A stretch of 41,367 nucleotides of DNA from Fonticula alba (taxonomy: Eukaryota; Opisthokonta; Rotosphaerida; Fonticulaceae): contig NW_009242974.1 in assembly GCF_000388065.1 (NCBI RefSeq), forward strand, positions 1,392,280 to 1,433,646, in the 5' to 3' direction. Positions within the stretch are counted from its first letter, which is position 1; the number at the start of each line of letters is the position of its first letter. Of the stretch, positions 29,255 to 40,458 are shown piece after piece. Both the position numbers and the translations under genes were made by a program. Under the pieces are notes generated by a model that saw only the letters and a list, made by a program, of their open reading frames with translations, was not told the DNA's origin and ran no database searches.

Positions 29255-31203
29255 TGTACCTCTTTTGTTGGCCGCGACGACGGGCTTTATTTCGACTCCT
29301 GCCGTGCCGGGGGAGCGGGGGGGCGGGCCCGGGCCGGCGCACGGTGCAGGGGAGGGAGGAGCTGGACCGATCTCCTCCAGAGTCAGTGGGCCGGGCGCAC
29401 GCGGTGTGTCTTTTTGCGTGGCTGAGCACGGCATCCCCCGCCGAGGGAGATGGCACTCGAGCACTCCACTTGCCAGCGTGTGCGGGCGTGCGGCTCGGCC
29501 CCCTCCCCCCCCCGATAGGGTGGCCAGTTATGGCCCGAGTGGCGCAGTCCCAGGGGCGGCGTCGAGCCCTCATTCTCGCCGACCGGCACCTGCCCCTGGC
29601 CGGGCTCGAGCACGTCCTCCTGTGGCCGCTGGTCGGGCACCACCGCACTCGCTCTTCCGATGCCCGGCCACGGCACCGGCCGACCGAGACTGGCCCGACC
29701 ACGCCGGAGGCACGGTACCCGGTGAAACGTGCCGCCCCACCGAGCACGACAGACTGGGACATGTGGGAGTGCACGGGCATCATGTCGTCCGGAGACTATT
29801 CTCGTGCTCATCATCCCGGAACACAGCCGAGAAGGGAGGCACAGCACGAGGCACCCGAAGGAATGGGCATGACCCGTCGACAATTGGCCGACCGACACCC
29901 CCCCACACACAAGCCAACCCAGACCCAGGGCGATGTCCCAGTGGTGGCTGACAGTGGTCGATCGATCTATTTCGGTGCATTGTCCATGTGGGGGTGTGGG
30001 TGCAGCGACCCAGGAACACCGGCACGTTGCCGCCCGCTGTGGCATGCCCGATCTTTTGATGCTGCTCTCATTGGGACTGCCCTCGTTCAGCTGGGGGGGA
30101 AAAAAAAACACACCCACACGCACATCGAATGCATCCTGCCTGCCGGGCATTCCCCGGAGACGCCTCGCCGCCGGAAGGTCTGTCGCGGTGAGGCCGAGTG
30201 ATTTTGCCCCTCCCCCCCCCTGGGCACCGTTCAAGCTCACACCCGCCGCCCCGATCCCCGACGAGCGCCCGCTGACCATGATGGCCGGATCACGACGACT
30301 CGAGAGGAATCATGTGGACGACATAGTTGGGACCCATTCGTCGGGAGCAGATCGCGTTGCGCCCACGATCCCTCGCTGGCCGGCTGCCCGTGTCTAGCCC
30401 GGGCGCTCTCGCGCCCTGTGTGTCTCTCCCGCGCCATCTCGGGGCGGGGGATTCGCAATGTGAAAAGACCTCTTTCTCTCTCTCTCTCGTCCGGCTCCGC
30501 CGTCCAGTCCGCATGGGGGGGGGTGGGGGTAAAAACAGAAAAACAACCGCGGTCGACCGGGGGGGGGGGGGGGGGGGCGAGCGGCACCTCCCCCCGGCGA
30601 TGGTGCCTGTGGTGTGCTCGGGGCCGGATTGTCCGGCATCTCCCCGGACAACCGGGTCCCAAGCTTGTCGCCCTGCTGGGTGGCAATTAGTTCCTCTGCC
30701 TGGCTGGTCTCCCGAGGCCTGCGCAACTTCCCCGGCGGAGGTTGGCGTGGGCGCCTTTTCCCGGTTTGCCTGTGATGCAGTGCGGCGCAGTGTGGCCGGC
30801 GCCGGCGCGGGACCGCGTGGAGGGGCTGAGGAAAGGCGAACATGCGTCCCGGCGCATGGGCCTGATTGTGATGAACTTCGTCTGGTTCTCATCTCGCTGC
30901 TAGCAACGTGCGTCGGGCCTGGGCGTCGGCCGGCCTCCCATCCCGGGGACCATGCGTGCTTGAGGGTAAGTTGGTGGGGATCTGCATTGGCATTTTTCCA
31001 TCCTCCCCGCTTCGGCGCCCGGGCCGTGAAACGAACCCCCCGAGCGCGACCACGCCGCGAGGAGCCGCCTCCCCAGGCTCGATATTGTGCTCAAAACAGT
31101 GCCGGCCTGTCTTCGGGCGGCCGCATGTGGCGGACCACTTCGGCCACGGCAGCCGCCTTCAAGGCCCGACATGCTCGGCCCCAGCCTGGCAGGGCATGTC
31201 GCC

Positions 31204-31276
31204 GGTGGGGTTTTTTTTCTTTCCGGGCCCACCCCCCCGATGGCCGAGGCCCAAAAAAAAAAAAAAATCCCCCACC
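31204..31276. repeat. Imperfect inverted repeat with T8/A15 arms
   Basis: GGTGGGG plus eight Ts at 31204-31218 faces fifteen As plus TCCCCCACC at 31253-31276. Shorter GGGCC/GGCCC complementarity lies inside. The arms could form a hairpin in single-stranded DNA or RNA. Confidence 0.7.
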
Positions 31277-31721
31277 ATCCATGTATTTGCTTCCTGGTGC
31301 CCGCGCGCAGGGTCATCGGGCCCCGGGGAGCTGCACGCCTGCTGACCTGCAGCCTCGGGCCCGGGTCTTGGAGAGGGAGGGGTCGCAAGCTCGGGTCCGC
31401 CTGGCGCAAGGACTCTCCGAGGGTCCGGCGCTTTTGGCCCTTGGCCGGGATGGGGCGTGCCCATTGGTCGGGCGGCGGGGGTCGCCGCGGGCGAGGCCCG
31501 ACACTTGCCGACGTCCGGAGCGTGGGGCGGCCCCCCGGCCATTCCGAAAGGGCACGGGCAGGCGGCTGCGTCCGGCCGCCCAGGGAGGGGACATCCCGAC
31601 CCCGACACCCGCATGGGAAAGACGACGGCGGAAATCGGCTGAGCGACTGGCGCGATCTTCCCCGGGCGCCTGTTGCTGCCCTGGTGGCGATCCCGACTCG
31701 TTGAATGGTGTCGCTGGCAGT

Positions 31722-31747
31722 GGCGGCCCTCTTCGCGAAGAGGCCGC
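31722..31747. repeat. Near-perfect palindrome centred on TTCGCGAA
   Basis: GGCGGCCCTCTTCG is followed by CGAAGAGGCCGCC, with one base unpaired. It lies in the gene-poor region upstream of the receptor kinase; role unknown. Confidence 0.7.
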
Positions 31748-32813
31748 CCTTCCCTGCCGCCTCCCGGTGTACGCCTTTGCCGCCCGTGGCCGGGGGGCGT
31801 CCCTCAGGGTGGGAAATGACATGCTCGCGAGCGAGGCGAGCACGCCCTCCTGGCCCGCAGGCCCAAAGGGTTGCCATGGGGCATCTGGCCCTCTCGTAAC
31901 GGTCCTGCCCGGACCACAGCCGCCAGGAACTCGTCCCTCGGGCGGCGGGCACGGGTTGGGACAGTGTGTGTGTGTGTGCGGGTGAGACTGTCCCATCCTT
32001 TCCCGGACGGGGTCCATGTCGTGTGTCCCCTCCTCCTTCCCCCCCTGTGAGGGGAGGGCTTGAGCGGTGTTGGCCTCCACGCCGCCGCTTGTCCTGGTGC
32101 TATATCGCTCCTGCAGCCTGCGGCTCGAAGATCCTGACCTCGGATCTGGCCAATGGTCTGCCAAACGAGACATCCAGCTGAAGGATCTCCCGCCAGTGGG
32201 TCACATCGCGTGACAGTCTCGCGCTTCGCGTCTGCTTGTCGAAACACCCCCTCGGCCTTGCCCCCTCTCGCTGCTTGAGGGTCTTTGATGGTTACCTCGC
32301 CCCTCGAAGTCTCAGTGTGGCTCCATGTGTGTGTGTGTGTGTGTACCCGTGTACGACGGGCGCCTGAGCCCTCCCTTGCTCCAGGGAATGGTTCCTCTTT
32401 TGCTTCCCAGGGGCAGTAGTCTTGGGCCGCGAGCCGGGGAGCGTGCTCCCGGTGGCCCCGCCAGAGGGGAGGAGGCGCTTCGAGCCGGTGTGGGAGGCGC
32501 GCAACGCCCAAGTCTGCCAGGAGGGCCATCCCTGTTCGGTCTCATGCAAGATGCTGGCGATCCGCTTGAAAGGACCACAAGGTGTGGCCGGGCCTGGTCC
32601 AGTCCATCACCTCTGCCCCCCCCCCCCGCCCCGGCGCCTCCCTCGTCTGTCCTTCTGAGCGTCTTTTTTGTCTCGCCCCAGCCGTCCGGCCCTCTTTCGC
32701 TGGCTCTTCCATAGACACACACACACACACACCGGCCGCCCCCTCCGACGGAGACCACCGGCCGACGCCCTGAACGCTGGTGCTGCCCCAGAAAGCCGAC
32801 GGCCGGTGCCAGG

Positions 32814-35800
32814 ATGTTGTCGGTGCTGCCGGTGCTGCTACTTCTGTCGGCCCTGGGCGGCTTGCTTCCAAGGGCCGCCGCGCAAGAGCGGGTCTTCCTC
32901 CACCAAGCCCCCTACTCCGTCCATGATGCGAGCCTGGAAAGTGTCTTCTACACCCCGCTGGATGCCCCCTCGATGACCGGAGTCCGGACAACTGAGCTCC
33001 GGTGGGACTTTTACAAGCAGGGCAGCTCCTCGGCCTGGGAGGCCGACAACCGATGGGGAAGACTGTTTTCCCTGGCCTCGGTCTCGCACTCGGCATACTG
33101 TCCCCGCCTGGCGGCAAGCTGCAATACCCCGGTCCTGGTTATCCCCTCGGAAACGCAATTCCCCGTCCTCATCCAGCACACCCAAACGTGGGCTGCCTTC
33201 TTCCAATCGAGCTCGGTCAGCAATTTCCCCAGCCCCCCGGCCGAAGTCCTGGCGGCAATCGGGATTGCAACGAAAAAGGCCTTCATCCTGGGTGCTCGTG
33301 TGCAGGCTGGCGGTGTACGCACGGTCTTCCTGTCGCGCTTGGAAGACACCAGCCTCAGCAGCATCCCGCTGAGCAATGCGCCCGCGCCGACGAGCGAGCC
33401 GGTGCTCGGGGTTCCGGGCCCGGGAAGGGTGTTCTATCTGCTCTGGGCCCAGCAGGCATATCGCGTGCTTGTGACATCCGACTCCAGTGCCAGCATTTCG
33501 TCGGCCTCCCCGGTCGGGGCCTTTGTCCAGGCATTTGCCACCCGGCTGGTGACGTCGGCCAGCGACTGCCCGGATGCCGCGGACCTGGTGGTCATCGACC
33601 CGAACGGCGGGATTCGGATGATGCCCTGTCACGGGGGCTCGGCACCGGCGGCCGCCACACTCGCCACTGACATTCCCCCGGGCACGCCTTTGGAGGGGCG
33701 CTTTCTCATGCCGCTGGCCACCACCACCGGAGACTTGGTGCCCTACTTCTACTATGCCGCCCCCGCCGGGGGGGCCCTCTGGCGGGTGGATGTCCACCCG
33801 GTGGCCGGGGCAACCTGGCGCCCGGTGACCTTGCCTCCTGGCGTCCCCGGCACCCAGGGCATGGAGATGATCCGTCTCCGCAGCGGGGTCCTACCCTCGG
33901 GGCAATGGGCCCTGGTGGATGCCGACCGCCAGGCTCTCTTTGATTCCGAGACCTTTGGCTGCCACAGTGATCCCAGCATCATGTGCGACAGCCCGACCGG
34001 GACCTCGGCCTCGACGCGTGCCTGGCGCTGTGCCGACGACCGCGCCGAGTCGCCGGCCGTATCGCCGGATCAGATGTGCGCCGGCTGCCCGGCCGGCTGG
34101 TACCTGGACCGGCCGTCCGGTATGTACCCCTCGAGGGATCCGCCCGGAAGCATGCCCCCGCATCCTGCTTGCCTTTCTTCGCGACTGACCACCGGCCGCC
34201 GTGCCTCGGACATCCCCCTGCCCGGTGAAAAAAAAAACACCCCCCTCCCCATGCCTCGGCGCGCTCCTGGGGCCGATAGGCGAGGCGCCCTTCGCCAGTC
34301 CGGGCCACACTTGTCGGAAGTGCCTGGCCGCCAACTGCCTCACATGCAATGCCCTCCACTGCCTGGTTTGCCAAAGTGGCTACATGCCGCAGCCGGACCC
34401 CATCAGCGACCGGGTCATCTGCGTGACAGCCTGCTCGCCAGGCTACCAGGCTGTGGCTGGCGTGTGCCAGCCCCAGGAGAAGCCCCTGCCGACCATGGCT
34501 CTGGCCCAGCCGCAGCCGGAGCTGGTGGCCGGTTTGCCGACCGGAGCCCAAGTGACGGCCATCGGCGAGACGAGCCTGTCGCTCGATTCGGCCGGGGCCC
34601 CGATCGCCCCGTCGGCCGGGGCCCCCCCGGGGCATGCGGCCAACCTGCTGGTGTTTGTCCGCGCCAATGCCACCCGCCGGGTGTACCTCATGCCCAAGAG
34701 CCACATTGGCCAGTCCAACAACCCGCCCCTGCTGGAGGTGGCGCCCCTTCCCTGGACCCTGACCAAGCAGGTTGTCTCGTTCATGGAAATGGGCCCCTTT
34801 GTCGGCAGCTCGAAGGTGACTTTCGGGCATGTCTTCTGCTTCGGAGACGGGACTGCCGGCATCTTTTGGACCTCCTGCCCGGGGAGTCCTCCGACGGGGC
34901 CGTGCACGGCCCCCACGCAGATGCCCAACTTCCGCGAGGGCTGCCGGCGCCTCTGGAGCTTGGGCCCGAGGCGGATCGCCCGCGAGCTGGACGACCAAGC
35001 CATTGACATCTATACGGCCGATCTGACGGGCGACGAAATCAACACGATCCACATCGCCGGGCTGGCCCATGTGGTCCATTTGGCGGATCCCCCGGCCGGC
35101 GGGCCCCCGGCGGCTCGGTCGCACCTGGACACCTGGCTCCTGGCGTCCGGCCATGCCTGGCCGGCCACCGCACTGCCGGTGGGCTATCTGACGGATGCCG
35201 CCCTGAGCAAGCCCCTGCACGGGCGGCTCCTGGCCGGGATGCCGAACGAGAGGGAGCTCCTGCCGATCATGATGCCGCTGTTTCCCGACGCACCGGGCAC
35301 GGTGCCGGAATTGGTGCTCATCCACTGGCCGAATGACATCTGGACGGTCCGGCGCGTGCCGGGGGATGTGGTCCCCTCCGGCCGGTCGGTGGGGCTGGCC
35401 CCGGCCGAGCAGGCCCTCGGGCAGCTCCCCGCGTCGCTGGGCTCCGTGTCGGAATCCGCCGGCCGCGTGCGCTTCCAGGCATTGGACCTTTCGGCGGCCA
35501 TGGGCTGGGAATATCCCAGCGCACTGCTGCTCCTGGCGAGGGAGTTCCTCGGCGTGGCGCTCTTCCGGTGCTCGGCACCCACCGGCCCATGTGCCTTCCT
35601 GCCGGCGCACTTCACGTCCCTGCCGGCCCCCCTGCCAGGCAGCACGGGCCTGTGGCTGGCGGCCGTGAATTACATCCCGCCCGGACTTGCCGGCGGGGCC
35701 ACACTCCGGCCCCCCTCCGGTCGGCGGGAGTATGCTGTCCAGCAGAATGCACCCGCATCCCTGGATGTGCTGCTGTTTGCCGAGGATGTCGGCCTGACGC

Positions 35801-38800
35801 GCGCCGCCCTCGCGGTCGAGTGCCCGGCCGGGACCTTCCCCCCGGCATGCGATCCGTGTGATGGGCTTTGCCGGGAGTGCTCCGGGCCCGGCCGTGGCAA
35901 TTGCACCGCATGTCGCACTTGGCTGGCCAGCCAGCCGGGGGTCTGCCTGGACGACTGCCCGGAGGGCCTGAAGTCGAGCCCCACCGGCGAGTGCACCTGC
36001 CAGGATGCCTGTCTGGAGTGCGGCCTGGCCGGCCAAACGGCCGGGCCATTTGTCTGCACGAAGTGCATGCCGCAGATGGCCTTGGTCGAGGGGTCGAACG
36101 GGCTGAAGGCCTGCGAGCCCTGCCACGACACCTGTGCCGAGTGCATGGTCCCGAGGGATTCCGCTGCGTGCGTGGCGTGCAGCACGCCGCGCTTCCTGCA
36201 CCAAGGGCTCTGCTTGGAAGCCTGTCCGGGTGGGACGTGGCCGGATGGAGTCGATCGCCAATGCCGAAGCTGCCCGGCCGGTTGTACCGCCTGCTCCGGG
36301 GCCGATGCCTGCTCTGCCTGTGTCCCGCGGTTCTTCCTCGCTGGCTCGATGTGCGCCGAGTGCGATGCTTCCTGCGCGTCGTGCCAAGATGGCAGCAGCT
36401 GCTTGGACTGCCGGCCGGGGATGGTTTTCCTCCGGTCCGATCCCGGCATGGCCTCGCTGTGCGGCACTGCCTGCGCCGTGGGCGAGTATGCTGGCGCCGA
36501 CCGGTGCACCCCCTGTGCCGAGGCATGTGCCCTGTGTGCCGGGCCCGGGCCGGCGGCTTGCCAGGTGTGTGCCACCGGGTACCGGTGGGCCGAGGCGGCG
36601 CCGGCCGGCAATCGCCCCGGCACCTGTGTCGAATGCCCGCTCGGCTGTGCTTCCTGCACCCGGGCGGACGTGTGCATGGCCTGCATGGAGCCCCTGCTGC
36701 TGACGAGCGAGGGTACATGCACGAGCACATGCCCGGCTGGCAGCCACTCCAACGGCGAATCGTGCCAGCCATGCGACGTGTCCTGTGTCGAGTGCGTCGG
36801 GCCGGGTGCCGAGCACTGCACCCTCTGCGAGGAGGGGCTGGAATTCCAGGCAGCCAGCGGGCCGGGGGGCTTTTGCGTGTCCCCCTGCCCGGAGGGCCAG
36901 TATCGCGAGGCCGCCGGCGCGGCGTGCGTCCCCTGCCACGAGGCGTGTGCCACGTGCAACGGCCCGACCGACCGGGACTGCTGGCGCTGCAACAGCGGCC
37001 TGCTGCAGGCCGGCGAGTGTGTGCAGGCATGCGCCAGCACACACGTGGCCGAGGGCAACCAGTGCAAGGCCTGCCACAAATCCTGCCGCTCCTGCACCGG
37101 GGTCCTGTCGACCGACTGCCTGGAGTGCAGTGCCGACATGCTGGCCCTTCTTTCGGGGCCCTCCCAGCGGCTGAGTTGCGTCACCGAATGCGGCCTGGGC
37201 TCCAAGCGGCTGGATGACACCTGTACCCAGTGCGAGGGCGAGTGTGCCGCCTGCCCGGAATCGGTGGACACATGCACCACCTGCAAGCATGGCTGGAAGC
37301 TGTTCCGGGCCGGCTGTGTCGGTACATGTCCGGCCGAGTCCGCCGACCAGGGCAACGTGTGCTCCACTTGCCACGCTTCCTGTGGCACCTGCTACGGGCC
37401 GAACCCGGGGAATTGCACCTCCTGCCCGGGGGCCTTGCCGCTGCTGCACGAAAACCACTGCTACGACAGGTGCCCGGGTGGCACCTTCCAGGCGGGCCAG
37501 GAGTGCCAGCCCTGCGGCGCCAACTGTGCCGCCTGCTCCGGGCCGCAGATCGACGATTGTACCGGCTGCCCGGTGGGCCGGGTGCTGAAGGATGGCATGT
37601 GCCTCGCGGCCTGCCCGACCGGGTGGTATGACCATGAGTCGGAATGCGCTCGCTGCCTGCCAGCATGCCACACATGCGACCGGGCCGAGGGATGCACCGG
37701 CTGCCGGCCGGGGGAGGCCTTCCTCGGGCCGAGTGGCCTCTGTGAGCCCGGCTGCCCGGAGGGGTGGCTGGCATGTTCGATGGACGCCCAGTGCCGGCCC
37801 TGCCCCCCGGGCTGTGCCACATGTGCCTCGGCGAAGGCCGACTGCGCGGCCGAGTGCCAGTCCTGCGAGCAGGGGCTCTTCCTGTCGGCCGGTCGGTGCT
37901 TGGAGGCCTGCCCGCCGGGGGAGTTCCTCCACCCGGAGGCCAATGCCTGCCAGGCGTGCACCGGCAAGTGCAAGACCTGCCACGGGGCGGCCGACATGTG
38001 CACCAGCTGCTCCGAGGGGTATTTGTCGGTCGAGACGGGCATCTGCCTCTCCCAGTGCCCGGGTGTGGGCTATGCCATGCTGGCCGGGCCGGACCCCGTG
38101 TGCCTGGCATGCCCGGATGGCTGCGAGCGGTGCACCGCCGACGAGTCGGACCCGGGGTCGGGCTGCACGATCGACCCGCACGGCTCGATCCACTGTCCGA
38201 GGGTGAAAACGTGCGACATCTGCCACTCGGGGCGCTTGCTTCTCCGGTCCTCGGAGTGTGTGCCCAAGTGCCCGGAGGCGGGCTACTTCCCGGACCACGA
38301 GGCACCTCGGCCCATGTGTGTGCCCTGCCATGCCCAGTGCTCCGGGTCCTGCTCGGGCCCGGGCGCCGATGGATGCACGGCCAGCCCGGGCATGCGCCGG
38401 AAGCTTGGTACGTCCGACTGCCCGAACATGCGGCCCGATTGCCTGCTAACTCGGTTCCGGTCCCTCCGGCTGGCGCGCGCCCATTCGACTGCTCGGATTC
38501 TATGTATCAAGCGATCGGCCTGGGCATCGGGCTTGGGGTTTTGCTCTTGCTCATCCTTTTGGCGGCCCTGCTCTTGCTGCTACTCCGGCTGCGGCGAGCC
38601 CGCCGGCCGTATGCCAAGCATGACGTGCGCCATTCATGGACCGCGAACAGGGCCGGCGGCTTGAGGGGGGGGGGGGGGGCGCGGGTATATGGAGTGCATG
38701 TTGGTCGATCGACCGTCTGCTTTTCTCCCGCGCTAACGCGTCTTGCCCCCGGGGGTGCATATTTCCACTGTGAGGCAGGATTATGATGAGGGTGCGCGCG

Positions 38801-40458
38801 CGCGGCAGCCATGCTTGGCGGAGCAGCTGACGCCTTCGGCGTCTGGCTGCCTGCCTTTCCCGCCCCGAAGTGCCTTGTCACTTGCTGCAAGTGGATGCTC
38901 CGCTAACCGCTCGCCCACCTTTCCCGCATGGCCAGATGGCACGGTGCTCAACACCATCGTGGAGCTCTCGCTGCCGGGGGTGATTTTGGTCCATCTCGAG
39001 GCCGACTTTCTGCCCCTCCCCGATGGGAACCTGGGAGTCGGCGGCCAGGCGCGGGTCTTTGCCGCACGAGCCATCGGGGCCGGGATCTCCGAGCGCCTTG
39101 GCTGCCCGGACACCGTGGCCATCAAGATCCTGAAGGGTGCGATGCGGTGGAGTGTGGGGGCGCAGGGGGGCCGATTGCCTTTCCCTTTGCATCTCATTCG
39201 CAGCCACCATCCTCATGCTGACCGAATCCACGCCACCCGCCGGCCATATGCCACCGATGCCTGATCGCCAGCCGACAAGATGACGCCGGTTATGAGGGCC
39301 CTTTTCCAGAGCGAAGTGGCTCTGATGTGGTGCGTCTTCCGGCGGAGCTCCTGCGCGGTGTCGGTCCTGGTCGCGGTCTTTTGCTCATGTCTGTCTGGTG
39401 GGGGGGGGGGTTGGGAACTCCCCTTTCGGGGAAGTGCTGTGCTCTTCTTTTCGGGCCCGACGGCCGGGCCGGCGCCCTTGGCTGACGGATGGCGCGGGTG
39501 CCCAGGCTTTTCCGTGATTGCCCGAACATCGTCCAATTGTATGGCTATTCGGAGGAGCCGCCGGCTCTGGTGATGGAACGCTTCGACACGGATCTGGCGA
39601 CCATTCTCCATTCGGACTTGGAGCTGTCCCAGGAGACGGTGCTGCATTTGATCGAGCAATGGGGTACGCCCGGTCCCGGGGTGGGCCTTTCGCAAGGGGC
39701 TGTCTCGCACCCAGCGCTCTGACCCCCTCGCCATTGGTGTTTGTTTGCGCGTGTGCGCGTGCGCGTGTGTGTATCGGCGGTGCGGCGGCGGCCACCACAC
39801 AGCATCCGGCCTGGAGATCATGCATGCGCAGGGGGTCGCCCATCGTGACCTCAAGCCGGGCAATGTCTTTGTCAAACAGGCCCCCGGCGGCGGATGGTAT
39901 GCGGCGCTCGGGGACCTGGGCACCAGTCAAAGTCTCAGCCAGGACCGTTCGTCGGTGCTGGTCAACCAGGCGCCCGAGCTGAATGCCCTGACCGTGCGCT
40001 ATGCCGCGCCGGAGGTCATGCTGGCCTTCGAGGGGTCGCGTGCCATCGAGAAGGAATACCTGCTGCCGGCCGACATCTACAGTGCGGCGATCATGCTCTG
40101 GGAGTGCCTCACGCGCAGCGTCCCCTGGAAAGGTGCGCCCACACGAATGCTCCCTGGTGGGGGGCGGTGGCAGCGCCTGTTGGCGGAACAGCCCGCAGAC
40201 TGGTGTCTCTGACACATGTGTGCATGTTTGGTGGTGATGGTGCATGATCGTCCTCGGCCCGGGCCATGGCATTTAGGCTGTCCCTTCAAGCAGATTGCCT
40301 TGAACCTCCGGGTGGGAGATCGGCCCGCGGTGGATTTCTCCGGGCCCCTTGCCGATTTGGTCACCATGGCATGGGACACAAATCCCCACGCCCGGCCACT
40401 GGGATCCTCCTTCCGGCAGAAGGTGTCCATGGAGCTGTCGCTGCGTGCACACCTCTAG
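32814..40458 (+). CDS. Receptor-like TKL protein kinase with furin-like cysteine-rich ectodomain
   Basis: Predicted cell-surface receptor kinase of 2162 residues. The model joins 32814-34119, 34280-38407, 38512-38624, 38779-38791, 38936-39136, 39272-39329, 39506-39663, 39803-40132 and 40277-40458; all phases close. The signal peptide is VLPVLLLLSALGGLLPRAAA. Residues about 25-400 and 480-945 are unrecognised extracellular segments, with a short Cys-rich stretch between. Residues about 950-1800 are many furin/growth-factor-receptor-like repeats (CxxC, CxxGxY, C(x)3C patterns). A transmembrane helix at about 1812-1836 is followed by an Arg-rich stop. The kinase domain has a glycine loop LGVGGQARVFAARA (about 1888), Lys1917 in VAIK, Glu1935 of helix C, HRDLKPGN with Asp2008, DLG with Asp2030 in place of DFG, and AAPE. 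All catalytic residues are present, so it should be active, most likely on Ser/Thr as in the TKL group. The exon 1-2 junction is the least certain. Confidence 0.88.
38779..38791 (+). other. 13-nt microexon of the receptor kinase gene
   Basis: GATTATGATGAGG sits between a CAG acceptor and a GTGCGC donor and encodes Asp-Tyr-Asp-Glu in the juxtamembrane segment. It is needed to reconcile phase 0 at the end of the transmembrane exon (38624) with phase 1 at the start of the kinase exon (38936). CTAAC motifs occur in both flanking introns. Confidence 0.65.

Larger units (their letters stand above)
29255..32813. other. Gene-poor region of 3.5 kb upstream of the receptor kinase
   Basis: No gene is recognised on either strand. 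Long open frames exist in most frames but lack domains. Features seen are a G run at 30559-30577, an imperfect hairpin at 31204-31276, a near-perfect palindrome at 31722-31747, and GT/CA tracts at about 31965-31980, 32325-32344 and 32713-32733. The last 200 nt should hold the receptor kinase promoter and 5' UTR. Confidence 0.5.

Noticed and set aside
29255-32813. 5S rRNA, U6 or other snRNA genes in the tRNA-rich region
   Set aside because: I looked for the U6 ACAGAGA box, 5S internal control region and similar landmarks and found none. Absence by eye is weak evidence; a covariance-model search would decide it.
34100-34299. Alternative exon 1-2 junction in the kinase gene (GTACCT donor at 34100, CAG acceptor at 34298)
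   Set aside because: It is in phase, but GTACCT lacks the G at +5 found in nearly all other donors, and it loses the WYLDRPS segment typical of this kind of cysteine module. GTATGT at 34120 with TAG at 34279 was preferred, though not decisively.
33979-38331. 1450-codon open frame antisense to the receptor kinase ectodomain
   Set aside because: Its length follows from GC-rich, C-ending codons of the true sense gene. The sense frame has ordered cysteine repeats, a signal peptide and kinase; the antisense translation is compositionally biased with no motif.
39203-39269. Exon after the CAG at 39203 in the kinase gene
   Set aside because: In the required phase it reads ATILMLTESTPP and then a stop with no helix C. 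The acceptor at 39271 gives ALFQSEVALM with the expected Glu and a correct phase 2 end.
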